Source: Arachidicoccus rhizosphaerae (GTDB lineage Bacteria; Bacteroidota; Bacteroidia; Chitinophagales; Chitinophagaceae). Taken from it: DNA of 64,000 bases. Both the position numbers and the translations under genes were made by a program. This document shows positions 54,203 through 62,532 of the stretch, piece after piece. The stretch spans positions 186,001-250,000 of the forward strand of contig NZ_FNQY01000001.1 in NCBI RefSeq assembly GCF_900107765.1, written 5' to 3'. The notes below the pieces were generated by a model. It had not been told where the DNA came from and searched no databases. It worked only from the letters and a program-made list of their open reading frames with translations. The stretch's first letter is position 1; each line of letters starts with the position of its first letter.

Positions 54203-54366
54203 AATGAAACTAATTGGCGTTCGTTAGAGAGAACAAAGGTATCTTTTTTATCCATTAAAATCTGTTAATTAATAACAGCTTTTAATGTCATTTAATTGTC
54301 TTTTATAAAATTAAAAAATTATTTATCTTTAAGCCTCACAAAGACAAAGCCTCATATATTATTATT

Positions 54367-55623
54367 TTGAAACTAATCAGGCATTTATCCTTTCTAAAAG
54401 CCGTATTATGGTATACCCTTACTGCCTTTGGAGGGGCGCAGGGCCATTTTGCCATGATGCTCAAGACATTTGTTCAGGAGCGAAAAGATATAACAGAAGA
54501 AGAATTATTAGAATATAATGCTTTTTGTCAGATGTTACCCGGAGCCTCCTCCTCTCAGACCATTACACTTATTGGTTATAAAAGAGGGGGGCTAATACTG
54601 GCTATCCTGGCGCTTATCACCTGGATTTTACCTGCCAGTATCATTATGGGTAGTCTTTCCTTTTTGTTGGATTACTTAGATAAATCAGCCATTAATACCA
54701 GGGAATTGTTTAAGTACATAAAACCCATGGCGGTAGGATTTATCGCTTTTTCCGCGGTAAAACTCTTTAAGTTTTCTATTACCAATACCATTACTAAGGT
54801 AATTTTACTCATAGGGACCATTCTGACATTTTTACTCTTTAAAACACCGTGGATCTTTCCGGCTATTATTGTCGCAGCTGGGATAGCCACCAATTTCAGC
54901 CATAAGCGTATACCACAAAGGGAAACAAAACACAGTAAAGTCAGATGGGGCAACCTGCTTATATTTTTCTCCATTTTTATTCTGGCCGGTGTATTATCCG
55001 AATCAGCCCGTAAACATAATTGGGAAAACAGAGGTAAATATAATTTATTTGAAAACTGTTATCGTTTCGGATCTCTGACCTTTGGCGGGGGAGATGTACT
55101 GGCACCGCTGATGTATGAACAATATGTTGTGCGTCCCACTACAAAAGAAGTTCAGAAAAAAAATACAGGTGCGCTGAAAATGGATAATGATGCCTTTTTA
55201 ACGGGTTATGGAATGCTAAAGGCTATACCTGGACCTACCTTTACCATCAGTTCTTTTGTAGGCGGCATGGTTTTAAAAAATAAAGGACCTGCTGCTCAAT
55301 TTTGGGGTTGCGTCATTGCAACCGTCGCCATTTTTTTACCTTCTACCTTGCTGATACTTTTTTTCTTTCCAGTATGGAATAATTTAAAAAAGTATGCCAT
55401 TATTTACCGATCACTGGAAGGAATTAATGCGGCTGTAGTTGCCATCATACTTGCCTCTTCTTTATATTTAATGAAGGATATATCCGTAAATGTTATTGAT
55501 GGAAATATAGAACATATTATTAATATAACTACTATTGCCGGTACCTTTGTTCTTTTAAAATACACGAAAATACCCGCCCCGTTTATTGTTATATTATGCT
55601 TATTACTGGGTATAATATTTTAA
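54367..55623 (+). CDS. chrA: Chromate transporter (CHR family, two-domain)
   Basis: 418 residues starting at TTG 54367. Two homologous CHR domains are seen: FLKAVLWYTLTAFGGAQGHFAMM, CQMLPGASSSQTITLIGYKRGG in the first; FENCYRFGSLTFGGGDVLAPLMY, LTGYGMLKAIPGPTFTISSFVGG in the second. About ten to twelve membrane helices. Family members export chromate or sulfate-like anions; the physiological substrate here is not known. Confidence 0.92.
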   Translation: MKLIRHLSFLKAVLWYTLTAFGGAQGHFAMMLKTFVQERKDITEEELLEYNAFCQMLPGASSSQTITLIGYKRGGLILAILALITWILPASIIMGSLSFLLDYLDKSAINTRELFKYIKPMAVGFIAFSAVKLFKFSITNTITKVILLIGTILTFLLFKTPWIFPAIIVAAGIATNFSHKRIPQRETKHSKVRWGNLLIFFSIFILAGVLSESARKHNWENRGKYNLFENCYRFGSLTFGGGDVLAPLMYEQYVVRPTTKEVQKKNTGALKMDNDAFLTGYGMLKAIPGPTFTISSFVGGMVLKNKGPAAQFWGCVIATVAIFLPSTLLILFFFPVWNNLKKYAIIYRSLEGINAAVVAIILASSLYLMKDISVNVIDGNIEHIINITTIAGTFVLLKYTKIPAPFIVILCLLLGIIF

Positions 55624-55655
55624 TATAATATTAAATTATAATATATAAAAAATTA

Positions 55656-56228
55656 TTATTTATAATAGTTATTAACTTGAATATATTCATAAACATTATC
55701 CGGAACCAAATATCGAATTGATTTATCTTCCTTAATATTATTCCGGATAAAGGAGGCAGATATATCCAGTAAGGGTGCATCCAGTATGGAAGCATTCATC
55801 CCTTTTTCAATCTTTTCAACCGGAAAACCAGGTCTTAGATAAATTAAAAAGGAGTAATCCCTGATTAATTGTTCATAATTTCTCCATTTAGGCAAATTAT
55901 TAAAACTATCAGAACCCATAATCACAGTAAATTCATCATCCGGGTATTTCTCCGTTAAATAAGTCAGTGTAGTTATGGTATAGGATGGCTTGGGCAATCT
56001 AAACTCAACATCTACGGCTTTTAAATGGCTACTATTTTCAATGGCCAGATTTACTAAATGGAGTCTGTCATACTCTCCCAATAAACTACCAGAAGGTTTC
56101 AAAGGATTTTGCGGCGAGATAACAAGCCATACTTTATCAATTTCCGTATAATTAAGTACATGTTCCGCAATAATCAAATGACCTGTATGAATTGGATTAA
56201 AAGATCCAAAGTATAAACCAATTTTCAT
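55656..56228 (-). CDS. nadD: Nicotinate-nucleotide adenylyltransferase
   Basis: From ATG 56228 (MKIGLYFGSFNPIHTGHL) the protein has 190 residues. The nucleotidyltransferase motif GSFNPIHTGH and the later signature SASFIRNNIKEDKSIRYLVPDNV, equivalent to ISSTxIR, are present. It makes NAD precursors from nicotinate mononucleotide. With nadA 4 kb away the window holds two NAD biosynthesis genes. Confidence 0.95.
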   Translation of the reverse strand: MKIGLYFGSFNPIHTGHLIIAEHVLNYTEIDKVWLVISPQNPLKPSGSLLGEYDRLHLVNLAIENSSHLKAVDVEFRLPKPSYTITTLTYLTEKYPDDEFTVIMGSDSFNNLPKWRNYEQLIRDYSFLIYLRPGFPVEKIEKGMNASILDAPLLDISASFIRNNIKEDKSIRYLVPDNVYEYIQVNNYYK

Positions 56229-56277
56229 GTAGTTTAAATCTTTTTTGATATGATCAACAATGGGACAATATAAAAAC

Positions 56278-56505
56278 TTAGGCAATCTCCTCTACCAGAA
56301 TATTTTCAGCTTCATTAATACGTAAACTTAAACTATATCCGACAACGGATATAGAGATTGGATCTCCTAAAGGTGCAATTTGTTCTACTTTTATAATTTC
56401 ACCTGGAATACAGCCCATCTCCATTAACTTAATAAAAATTTCATTACTGGAAAACTCTTTAATGATGACTGCTTTTCCCACACGTATTTCAGACAACTTC
56501 TTCAT
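56278..56505 (-). CDS. feoA: FeoA-family protein
   Basis: 75 residues, an SH3-like domain: MKKLSEIRVGKAVIIKEF, MGCIPGEIIKVEQIAPLGDPISISVVGYSLSLR. FeoA modulates the ferrous iron transporter FeoB. No feoB is adjacent in this window; the gene stands alone before nadD. Confidence 0.9.
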   Translation of the reverse strand: MKKLSEIRVGKAVIIKEFSSNEIFIKLMEMGCIPGEIIKVEQIAPLGDPISISVVGYSLSLRINEAENILVEEIA

Positions 56506-56600
56506 ATATAGAAAATTATAGTTACAAAATTAATTGATTTCAACCAATAGGTAGGCTATTTCATGATTATTTACGAATTTTGACAATTAAACAACAATAC

Positions 56601-57047
56601 ATGCAAAAAGTTACCTTTAATTATTTAGATAGTAGTTTACCCTTGAAGAATAAAAATATAGTAAAAGCATTCATTGCAACTATCTTTAAAAAGGAAAAAA
56701 AGGGATTAAACTATATCAATTATATATTTTGTTCTGATGATACATTATTAGAATTAAATAAGCAGCAATTACAGCACGATTATTATACGGATATTCTCAC
56801 TTTTGAGTTAAGTACGGATAATAATACTGAATCGGAGGTTTATATTAGTGTTGACAGAGTAAAGGACAATGCAAAAACCTTACAACAGCCTTTAGAAAAG
56901 GAAATTTTAAGAGTTTTATTCCACGGTGCCTTGCATTTATGTGGATACAAGGATAAGACAAAGAAGGATGAAGCCAAAATGCGAGAAATGGAAGACTTTT
57001 ATATCAATAAATATTATAAATCCATTGTTCCACGTGGAACTAAATAA
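56601..57047 (+). CDS. ybeY: Endoribonuclease YbeY (rRNA maturation)
   Basis: From ATG 56601 the protein has 148 residues. The metal-binding signature is FHGALHLCGYKDKT: the first two His are kept and the third ligand position reads K-D, as is usual in Bacteroidota homologues. DYYTDILTFELS is also typical. YbeY matures 16S rRNA 3' ends and takes part in ribosome quality control. The last codons contain the first parS-like palindrome. Confidence 0.9.
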   Translation: MQKVTFNYLDSSLPLKNKNIVKAFIATIFKKEKKGLNYINYIFCSDDTLLELNKQQLQHDYYTDILTFELSTDNNTESEVYISVDRVKDNAKTLQQPLEKEILRVLFHGALHLCGYKDKTKKDEAKMREMEDFYINKYYKSIVPRGTK

Positions 57048-57308
57048 GAATAACCATATTTTGATACAAAAAAGGTTCCACGTGGAACCTTTTTTCATTT
57101 AATTACTTTCATAATCCGAAAATCCTTATTCATTTAAACCATTTACTTTAACACGATTTCATACGTTCCACGTGGAACAAATACCCAAATAAAGTTGTTT
57201 CCAATTCTAACTGAAGCGACTATAGCATCATATTTATCTATAGAGAACTGCATCATACGGTACTACCAATTAATAATAACCAAAACAGAATAGTGTTTCA
57301 CGTGGAAC
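57027..57308. other. Cluster of four parS-like centromere sites
   Basis: GTTCCACGTGGAAC occurs at 57027-57040, 57075-57088 and 57165-57178, and GTTTCACGTGGAAC (one change) at 57295-57308. The shape equals ParB-binding parS sites (TGTTNCACGTGNAACA). Four copies within 282 bp between ybeY and mnmG, next to the DnaA-box region 4 kb away, support a chromosome partitioning locus. The parA and parB genes are not in this window. Confidence 0.85.
57068..57095. terminator. ybeY terminator merged with a parS-like site
   Basis: The second parS-like site is extended to a perfect 28-bp palindrome with six A on the left and six T on the right, so it would also act as a bidirectional terminator for ybeY. 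Confidence 0.65.
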
Positions 57309-57357
57309 GTGATATTTATTATTAATAAACTAACTTTGCAGCCTATAAAATTAAACT

Positions 57358-59229
57358 ATGTTCCAGGAATATGATGTAATAGTAGCAGGTGCCGGACATG
57401 CTGGGAGTGAAGCTGCAGCAGCTGCCGCTAATTTAGGTAATAAGGTCTTACTCATCACCATGAATATGAATACCATTGCCCAAATGAGTTGCAATCCGGC
57501 TATGGGTGGCATCGCAAAAGGACAAATCGTTCGGGAAATCGACGCAATGGGAGGTTACAGCGGCATTGTTTCCGATAAAAGTATGTTGCAATTCAGGATG
57601 CTTAATAAGAGTAAAGGACCTGCCATGTGGAGCCCAAGAACTCAAAATGACCGCATGTTATTCGCCCTGACATGGCGCGAAATGCTGGAACATACCCCTA
57701 ATTTAGATTTCTATCAGGATACTGTACAGGGAATACTGGTAAAAGATAACCAGGTAATAGGCGTTAAAACCAACCTGGGACACGAAATAAAGGCAAAAGC
57801 CGTTATTTTAACCAGTGGAACCTTCCTCAATGGTATTATACATATAGGGGAAAAACAATTTGGAGGCGGTCGTGTAGCAGAAAAAAGTGCTACTGGTATC
57901 ACAGAACAATTAGTAAGCCTGGGATTTCAAAGTAACCGACTCAAAACAGGCACTCCACCCAGAGTGGATGCCAGGAGTTTAGATTACTCAAAAATGGAAA
58001 TACAAAAAGGCGATGATATAATACCCGGTTTCTCATATAGGGACAATGTTCCAAAATTAGATCCTGAAAAACAATTACCCTGTCATATTACCTATACCAA
58101 TACAGAAGTTCACGACCTATTAAAGACAGGTTTTGACAGAAGTCCGATGTACACAGGTCGCATTGAAGGAACAGGACCCAGGTATTGTCCCAGTATAGAG
58201 GATAAAATAAACCGCTTCGCAGATAAAACACGCCATCAATTATTCGTAGAACCTGAAGGATTTAAAACCGTGGAGATCTATGTAAATGGCTTTTCTACTT
58301 CCTTACCTGAAGACGTGCAGTATAAAGCCCTTACTAAAGTACCGGGATTTGAAAATGTAAAAATGTTCAGACCAGGCTATGCAATAGAATATGATTATTT
58401 TCCACCAACACAATTAAAGGCTAATTTAGAAACCAAACTCATAAAAAACCTATTCTTTGCCGGGCAGATAAACGGTACTACAGGATACGAAGAAGCAGCC
58501 TGCCAGGGACTGATGGCAGGGATCAATGCTCATCTCGCCACCAAAGAAGCGGAACCACTCATCCTTAAAAGAAACGAAGCTTATATCGGGGTGCTGATTG
58601 ATGATCTGATTAATAAGGGAACAGACGAACCGTACCGGATGTTCACCAGCAGAGCAGAGTACCGTACCTTATTAAGGCAGGACAACGCTGATATCAGACT
58701 TACAGAATTATCCTATAAACTGGGACTTGCAAAAGAAGATCGTTACCAGGCAGTACAGGAAAAAAAGTCAGCAGTAGCGAGTATGATTGAATCCTTAAAA
58801 CAGACTTCAATTAACCCGGATGATGTCAATCCTTATTTAGAAAAAATAGGATCTACGCCCATAACAGAAAAACAGAAATTGGCGAAAATAATACTAAGAC
58901 CATCCGTTTCATTAGAAGAAATGGTCAAAGAAGTTCCCGTATTAAAGGATATTATAAATATTACAAATATTAATAATATTCAACAATCTGAAATACAGAT
59001 AAAATACGAAAGATATATCGAAAAAGAACAAGAAATCGTCGATAAAATCAATCAAATGGAATCCTTAGTGATACCTGATTCATTTGATTATAACAAAATC
59101 ACGGCCCTGGGCACAGAAGCTATTCAAAAATTCAATAAAATCCGTCCAAGAACCATTGGGCAGGCAGGGAGGATAAGTGGCGTAAATCCGGCTGATATTC
59201 AAATTCTGATGGTACATATGGGCAGATAA
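57358..59229 (+). CDS. mnmG: tRNA uridine-5-carboxymethylaminomethyl modification enzyme MnmG
   Basis: The 623-residue FAD protein forms, with MnmE, the cmnm5U34 modification of tRNA. VIVAGAGHAGSEAAAAAANLG is the FAD-binding motif. CNPAMGGIAKGQIVREIDAMGG, TGTPPRVDARSLD, GYEEAACQGLMAGINA and the C-terminal SRISGVNPADIQILMVH-like region (GRISGVNPADIQILMV) match the family. The gene is frequently close to the origin of replication in bacteria. Confidence 0.97.
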   Translation: MFQEYDVIVAGAGHAGSEAAAAAANLGNKVLLITMNMNTIAQMSCNPAMGGIAKGQIVREIDAMGGYSGIVSDKSMLQFRMLNKSKGPAMWSPRTQNDRMLFALTWREMLEHTPNLDFYQDTVQGILVKDNQVIGVKTNLGHEIKAKAVILTSGTFLNGIIHIGEKQFGGGRVAEKSATGITEQLVSLGFQSNRLKTGTPPRVDARSLDYSKMEIQKGDDIIPGFSYRDNVPKLDPEKQLPCHITYTNTEVHDLLKTGFDRSPMYTGRIEGTGPRYCPSIEDKINRFADKTRHQLFVEPEGFKTVEIYVNGFSTSLPEDVQYKALTKVPGFENVKMFRPGYAIEYDYFPPTQLKANLETKLIKNLFFAGQINGTTGYEEAACQGLMAGINAHLATKEAEPLILKRNEAYIGVLIDDLINKGTDEPYRMFTSRAEYRTLLRQDNADIRLTELSYKLGLAKEDRYQAVQEKKSAVASMIESLKQTSINPDDVNPYLEKIGSTPITEKQKLAKIILRPSVSLEEMVKEVPVLKDIINITNINNIQQSEIQIKYERYIEKEQEIVDKINQMESLVIPDSFDYNKITALGTEAIQKFNKIRPRTIGQAGRISGVNPADIQILMVHMGR

Positions 59230-59303
59230 TGGATTTTACCATTAAATTATGTGATCGCTCACAAAAAGATATGTAATATTACCCTGATTAAAAACGACCG
59301 CAT

Positions 59304-60119
59304 TTGAAACTGTACGGCATATTACTTATAACCATTACGGGGATCGTATTACCATCTTTGGGCCTTTATGCCCAAAAAACAATACAGGGATTTGTATACC
59401 AGGACAAATACAGAACGCCACTGGATTCTGTTCTGGTATACACTCAATCCGGTAATATTTCAAAGACAGACTCAACAGGTGCCTACCATATCAATATTTA
59501 CGCAAAAGATTCCATCTGGTTTCAGTTCAGAGATAAGATCACGCATAAATATCCCGTAGATACGATCAGAGATCCCAGAAATTTTGAAGTACAGATTTAC
59601 CTGCCAAAATATTATGTGCAGACGCCTAAAGGCTATTTGCCTACCGTGACTGTCCGGTCCAGGAATTATTACGAAGATTCCACAGCCTTCCGAGAAGACT
59701 ATGCAAAAATATTCAATTACCAAAAACCCGGGCAGGCGTTAGGGGAAAGCTTTGGTGTAGGAGATAATGGCGGAGTCGCCGTAGACTTTGACCAGATAGT
59801 CAATCTATTCAGATTCGGTTATAATAAAAGACAAAAAGTCTATCAGAAATTTGCCCTGGATGTGGAACAGGAAAAATATATAGATCACCGCTTTACCAAA
59901 AAACTGGTGGAAACAATTACAGGCTTATATGACCAGGCCCGTGATGAATATATGAAAGCCTGCCGGCCTGCATATAATCAATTAATCATGATGAACGACG
60001 CACAGCTCAGTGAATATATCAAAAAAAGTTCCAGCACCTATTTCCAAAAGAAATCAAGCGATAAATACGAACAGAATATATTTCTCTCACCCTACGAAAG
60101 AAAGCACCAACAAGATTAA
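59304..60119 (+). CDS. Secreted protein with carboxypeptidase-like regulatory domain
   Basis: 271 residues from a TTG start, with a signal peptide (about 1-23, ending LYAQ). The segment KTIQGFVYQDKYRTPLDSVLVYTQSGNISKTDSTGAYHINI is the CarboxypepD_reg-like beta-sandwich common in Bacteroidota surface proteins. The rest (DPRNFEVQIYLPK..., helical C-terminal half) is not recognised. It follows mnmG by 74 bp; that gap holds the partial palindrome TGTGA-TCGC-TCACA. Confidence 0.65.
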   Translation: MKLYGILLITITGIVLPSLGLYAQKTIQGFVYQDKYRTPLDSVLVYTQSGNISKTDSTGAYHINIYAKDSIWFQFRDKITHKYPVDTIRDPRNFEVQIYLPKYYVQTPKGYLPTVTVRSRNYYEDSTAFREDYAKIFNYQKPGQALGESFGVGDNGGVAVDFDQIVNLFRFGYNKRQKVYQKFALDVEQEKYIDHRFTKKLVETITGLYDQARDEYMKACRPAYNQLIMMNDAQLSEYIKKSSSTYFQKKSSDKYEQNIFLSPYERKHQQD

Positions 60120-60167
60120 TGACTGTAATTATCTCCCCAGTCCAACACAACACAGCGGATTAAATCA

Positions 60168-61175
60168 TTATTTAATTAATCCTGCCTTTCTACTAATTTC
60201 CATCATTTTGTCAATGGGCTTTTTGGCCGCCAGTCTAAGCGATTCATCCATTTTAATTTCCGGCAGCTGATACTTCATACACAAATACAATTTTTCCAGT
60301 GTATTTAATTTCATATACGGACAATCATTACACGCACAGGCATTGCTGGGAGGTGCCGGAATAAAAACCTTATCCGGAGAATCTTTTTCCATCTGGTGCA
60401 AAATACCGGCCTCTGTAGCCACAATAAATTCTCTGGCCGGGCTATTGGTTGCATATTTCAAAATCTGGGTCGTACTCCCGATAAAATCGGCTTCCTTCAA
60501 AATAATCTCTTCACATTCAGGATGTGCCAGCAATAATGCCTCCGGATGCTGCTTTTTAAGGCTCAAAATCTTCTCCAAACTAAAAATCTCATGTACTTGA
60601 CAGGATCCGTCCCAAAGTAGCATATTGCGCCCCGTAAGCTTATTTACATAGGCCCCTAAATTTCTGTCAGGAGCAAATATGATCTTTTGATCCTTGGGTA
60701 AGCTTTCGATTATCTTTTCCACATTACCGCTGGTACAAATAATATCACTGAGCGCCTTCACTTCGGCCGTACAATTAATGTATGAAATCACAATATGATC
60801 CGGATGATCTTCCCTGAACTTTTTAAAAGCGGCAGCCGGTGCACTATCTGCCAGGGAACATCCCGCGTTCAGATCAGGTAATAATACTTTTTTTGTAGGG
60901 TTCAGGATCTTTGCCGTTTCCGCCATAAAATGAACGCCGGCAAAAACAATGACATCCGCATCAGTGGTCGCCGCCTGTTGGGCCAGTCCTAAGCTGTCAC
61001 CGATATAATCTGCCAAATCCTGGATATCCGCTTCCTGATAATAATGCGCCAGGATAATTGCATTGGTTTCCTTTTTCAATTTTTCAATTTCCGCAAATAA
61101 ATCCAGGCTTGGATCAACGGCCACATCCAGGAAACCTTTTTTATCTAAAACTGCTTTCGCTTCTATTATGTTCAT
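60168..61175 (-). CDS. nadA: Quinolinate synthase
   Basis: 335 residues. This 4Fe-4S enzyme makes quinolinate from iminoaspartate and dihydroxyacetone phosphate, the first committed step of NAD synthesis. Signatures: [65 protein letters not shown] and [17 protein letters not shown] with its Cys ligands. It borders the DnaA-box region. Confidence 0.96.
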   Translation of the reverse strand: MNIIEAKAVLDKKGFLDVAVDPSLDLFAEIEKLKKETNAIILAHYYQEADIQDLADYIGDSLGLAQQAATTDADVIVFAGVHFMAETAKILNPTKKVLLPDLNAGCSLADSAPAAAFKKFREDHPDHIVISYINCTAEVKALSDIICTSGNVEKIIESLPKDQKIIFAPDRNLGAYVNKLTGRNMLLWDGSCQVHEIFSLEKILSLKKQHPEALLLAHPECEEIILKEADFIGSTTQILKYATNSPAREFIVATEAGILHQMEKDSPDKVFIPAPPSNACACNDCPYMKLNTLEKLYLCMKYQLPEIKMDESLRLAAKKPIDKMMEISRKAGLIK

Positions 61176-61926
61176 AACTGCTGTAATAATTAATTATATA
61201 ATTATTTATTTAAAATCCTTATTACTATTAAGGGTGTGAATATCTGGATAATTTGATTATTCACAATACTCAAAGTTAATTACTTTTCGGTTATTAACCG
61301 TTATCCACATTTTTATTAACGTCGTAAAGCCTTTAGTTTAGGGCCTTTAACTCGGTTTATGCACACTGTGTATAACACTTTTCAGGTTTATGCACATTCA
61401 GTTATTCACAGCAATGCACTGTTAATTAAAACGGGACAAAAAGTTAAAAAATGGGTCGTTTATCGAAGGTTCCCAAATACCCCTGTTTTTATTATAAATT
61501 TATCCACAACTTTCTATTAACAAATTGTGATTATCCACGTAATATAAGGTTATCCAGATAGTTATGTGAATTAACGTTCCACGGTCACAAACGTACGTTA
61601 TCAAAGGATTTTCTACAGAAAATCTATTTTTAAATCTGTTTCACGATTTCCTGCATACCTTAAAGTAAGCATTTACCATACCAGGGGAACCATAAGATTC
61701 AGTGATTTCTAACCAGACTGTACCTCTAAATTACACCGGCCAACCGAAGAAATATTGTATATACCTTTTAAATTAAGCACGCCATATCCACGCGTAAAAG
61801 GTTGATTCAACCCTGATTTGGGCAAAATTTACCTTGTATTGTGCAAAGGTTTAATAATAAAAAACTAATTGGGAGTTTGCTCTCTTTGGGTGCCTTAGCA
61901 TTCAAAACAGGAAGCAGGAAGTAGTA
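61176..61926. other. oriC: Probable replication origin (oriC)
   Basis: A gene-free AT-rich stretch of about 750 bp with seven exact DnaA boxes (TTATNCACA or complement): 61257-61265, 61301-61309, 61357-61365, 61367-61375 (inverted), 61388-61396, 61402-61410 and 61500-61508. Near matches are at 61531-61539 and 61549-61557. An A/T-only stretch at about 61183-61212 could be the unwinding element. The parS-like cluster lies 4 kb away. The box density is far above chance. Confidence 0.85.
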
Positions 61927-61929
61927 ACC

Positions 61930-61962
61930 AAAAAAACGTCCGGTATAGGTTACCGGACGTTT
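61930..61962 (-). terminator. Terminator after nuoA
   Basis: AAACGTCCGGTA pairs with TACCGGACGTTT, followed on the minus strand by seven T. It lies 38 bp past the nuoA stop, so no nuoB is co-transcribed. Confidence 0.88.
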
Positions 61963-61999
61963 AATAAATATTTTATCGAAAACTTTCTAGTGCAGGCTT

Positions 62000-62425
62000 T
62001 TAATCCTCCCATTTTAAAGCACGCTTTTTAATGATATAGACAAAGCCTATCAGGAACAGACCAACAAAGAGAAGTATCTCGTAAAAGCCGGTCCAGGAGA
62101 GGCTTTTAAAATTAACGGCGTAGGGATAAAAGAAGATAACTTCCACGTCAAAAAGTACAAATAAGATAGCAATTAAAAAGTACTTAATGGCCATAGGCTG
62201 ACGGGCGTTCCCGTGCGTAGTAATACCACTGGTAAAGTTGGCCAGTTTATCGTTGGTTTTACGTTTAGGTCCTAATAAAGCGGATACAAAGATCATGAGT
62301 GCCACAAATCCGATTGCAAATACAATCTGAAGTGCAATAGGTAGATAACTGGAAGCGTGCTGCGCCGCGACAGGTGCAGCAGCCATTATATGACTTGATA
62401 ACATATTACTCAATTTGAAAGGCAA
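62000..62425 (-). CDS. nuoA: NADH-quinone oxidoreductase subunit A
   Basis: 141 residues with three membrane helices (about 25-50, 80-103 and 111-135). The loop FTSGITTHGNARQPMAIKYFLIAILFVLFDVEVIFFYPYAV contains the conserved GNARQP and FDVEVxFxxP stretches with the functional acidic residues. The Cys of the usual ECG is replaced (TSG), as in many Bacteroidota. Met8 or Met14 are alternative starts. No other nuo gene is adjacent; a terminator follows directly. Confidence 0.92.
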   Translation of the reverse strand: MPFKLSNMLSSHIMAAAPVAAQHASSYLPIALQIVFAIGFVALMIFVSALLGPKRKTNDKLANFTSGITTHGNARQPMAIKYFLIAILFVLFDVEVIFFYPYAVNFKSLSWTGFYEILLFVGLFLIGFVYIIKKRALKWED

Positions 62426-62450
62426 AAATACACTTTTCAGTTAAAAACAA

Positions 62451-62486
62451 AAAACTTCGTAATTCTTTAAAGAATTACGAAGTTTT
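62451..62486. terminator. Perfect 36-bp palindrome, terminator of the TPR gene
   Basis: AAAACTTCGTAATTCTTT is followed by its exact complement, with a T-run on the minus strand. It lies between the stop of the TPR gene and nuoA. Confidence 0.85.
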
Positions 62487-62532
62487 CCGCTGTTTAATCC
62501 TGAACCCTCATAAAAGGGTAAAAGATTAATTT

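Noticed and set aside
59248-59265. CRP-like palindrome TGTGA-TCGC-TCACA between mnmG and the next gene
   Set aside because: The spacer is 4 bp whereas CRP sites have 6 with this half-site, no -7 element is suitably placed, and a single copy gives no support.
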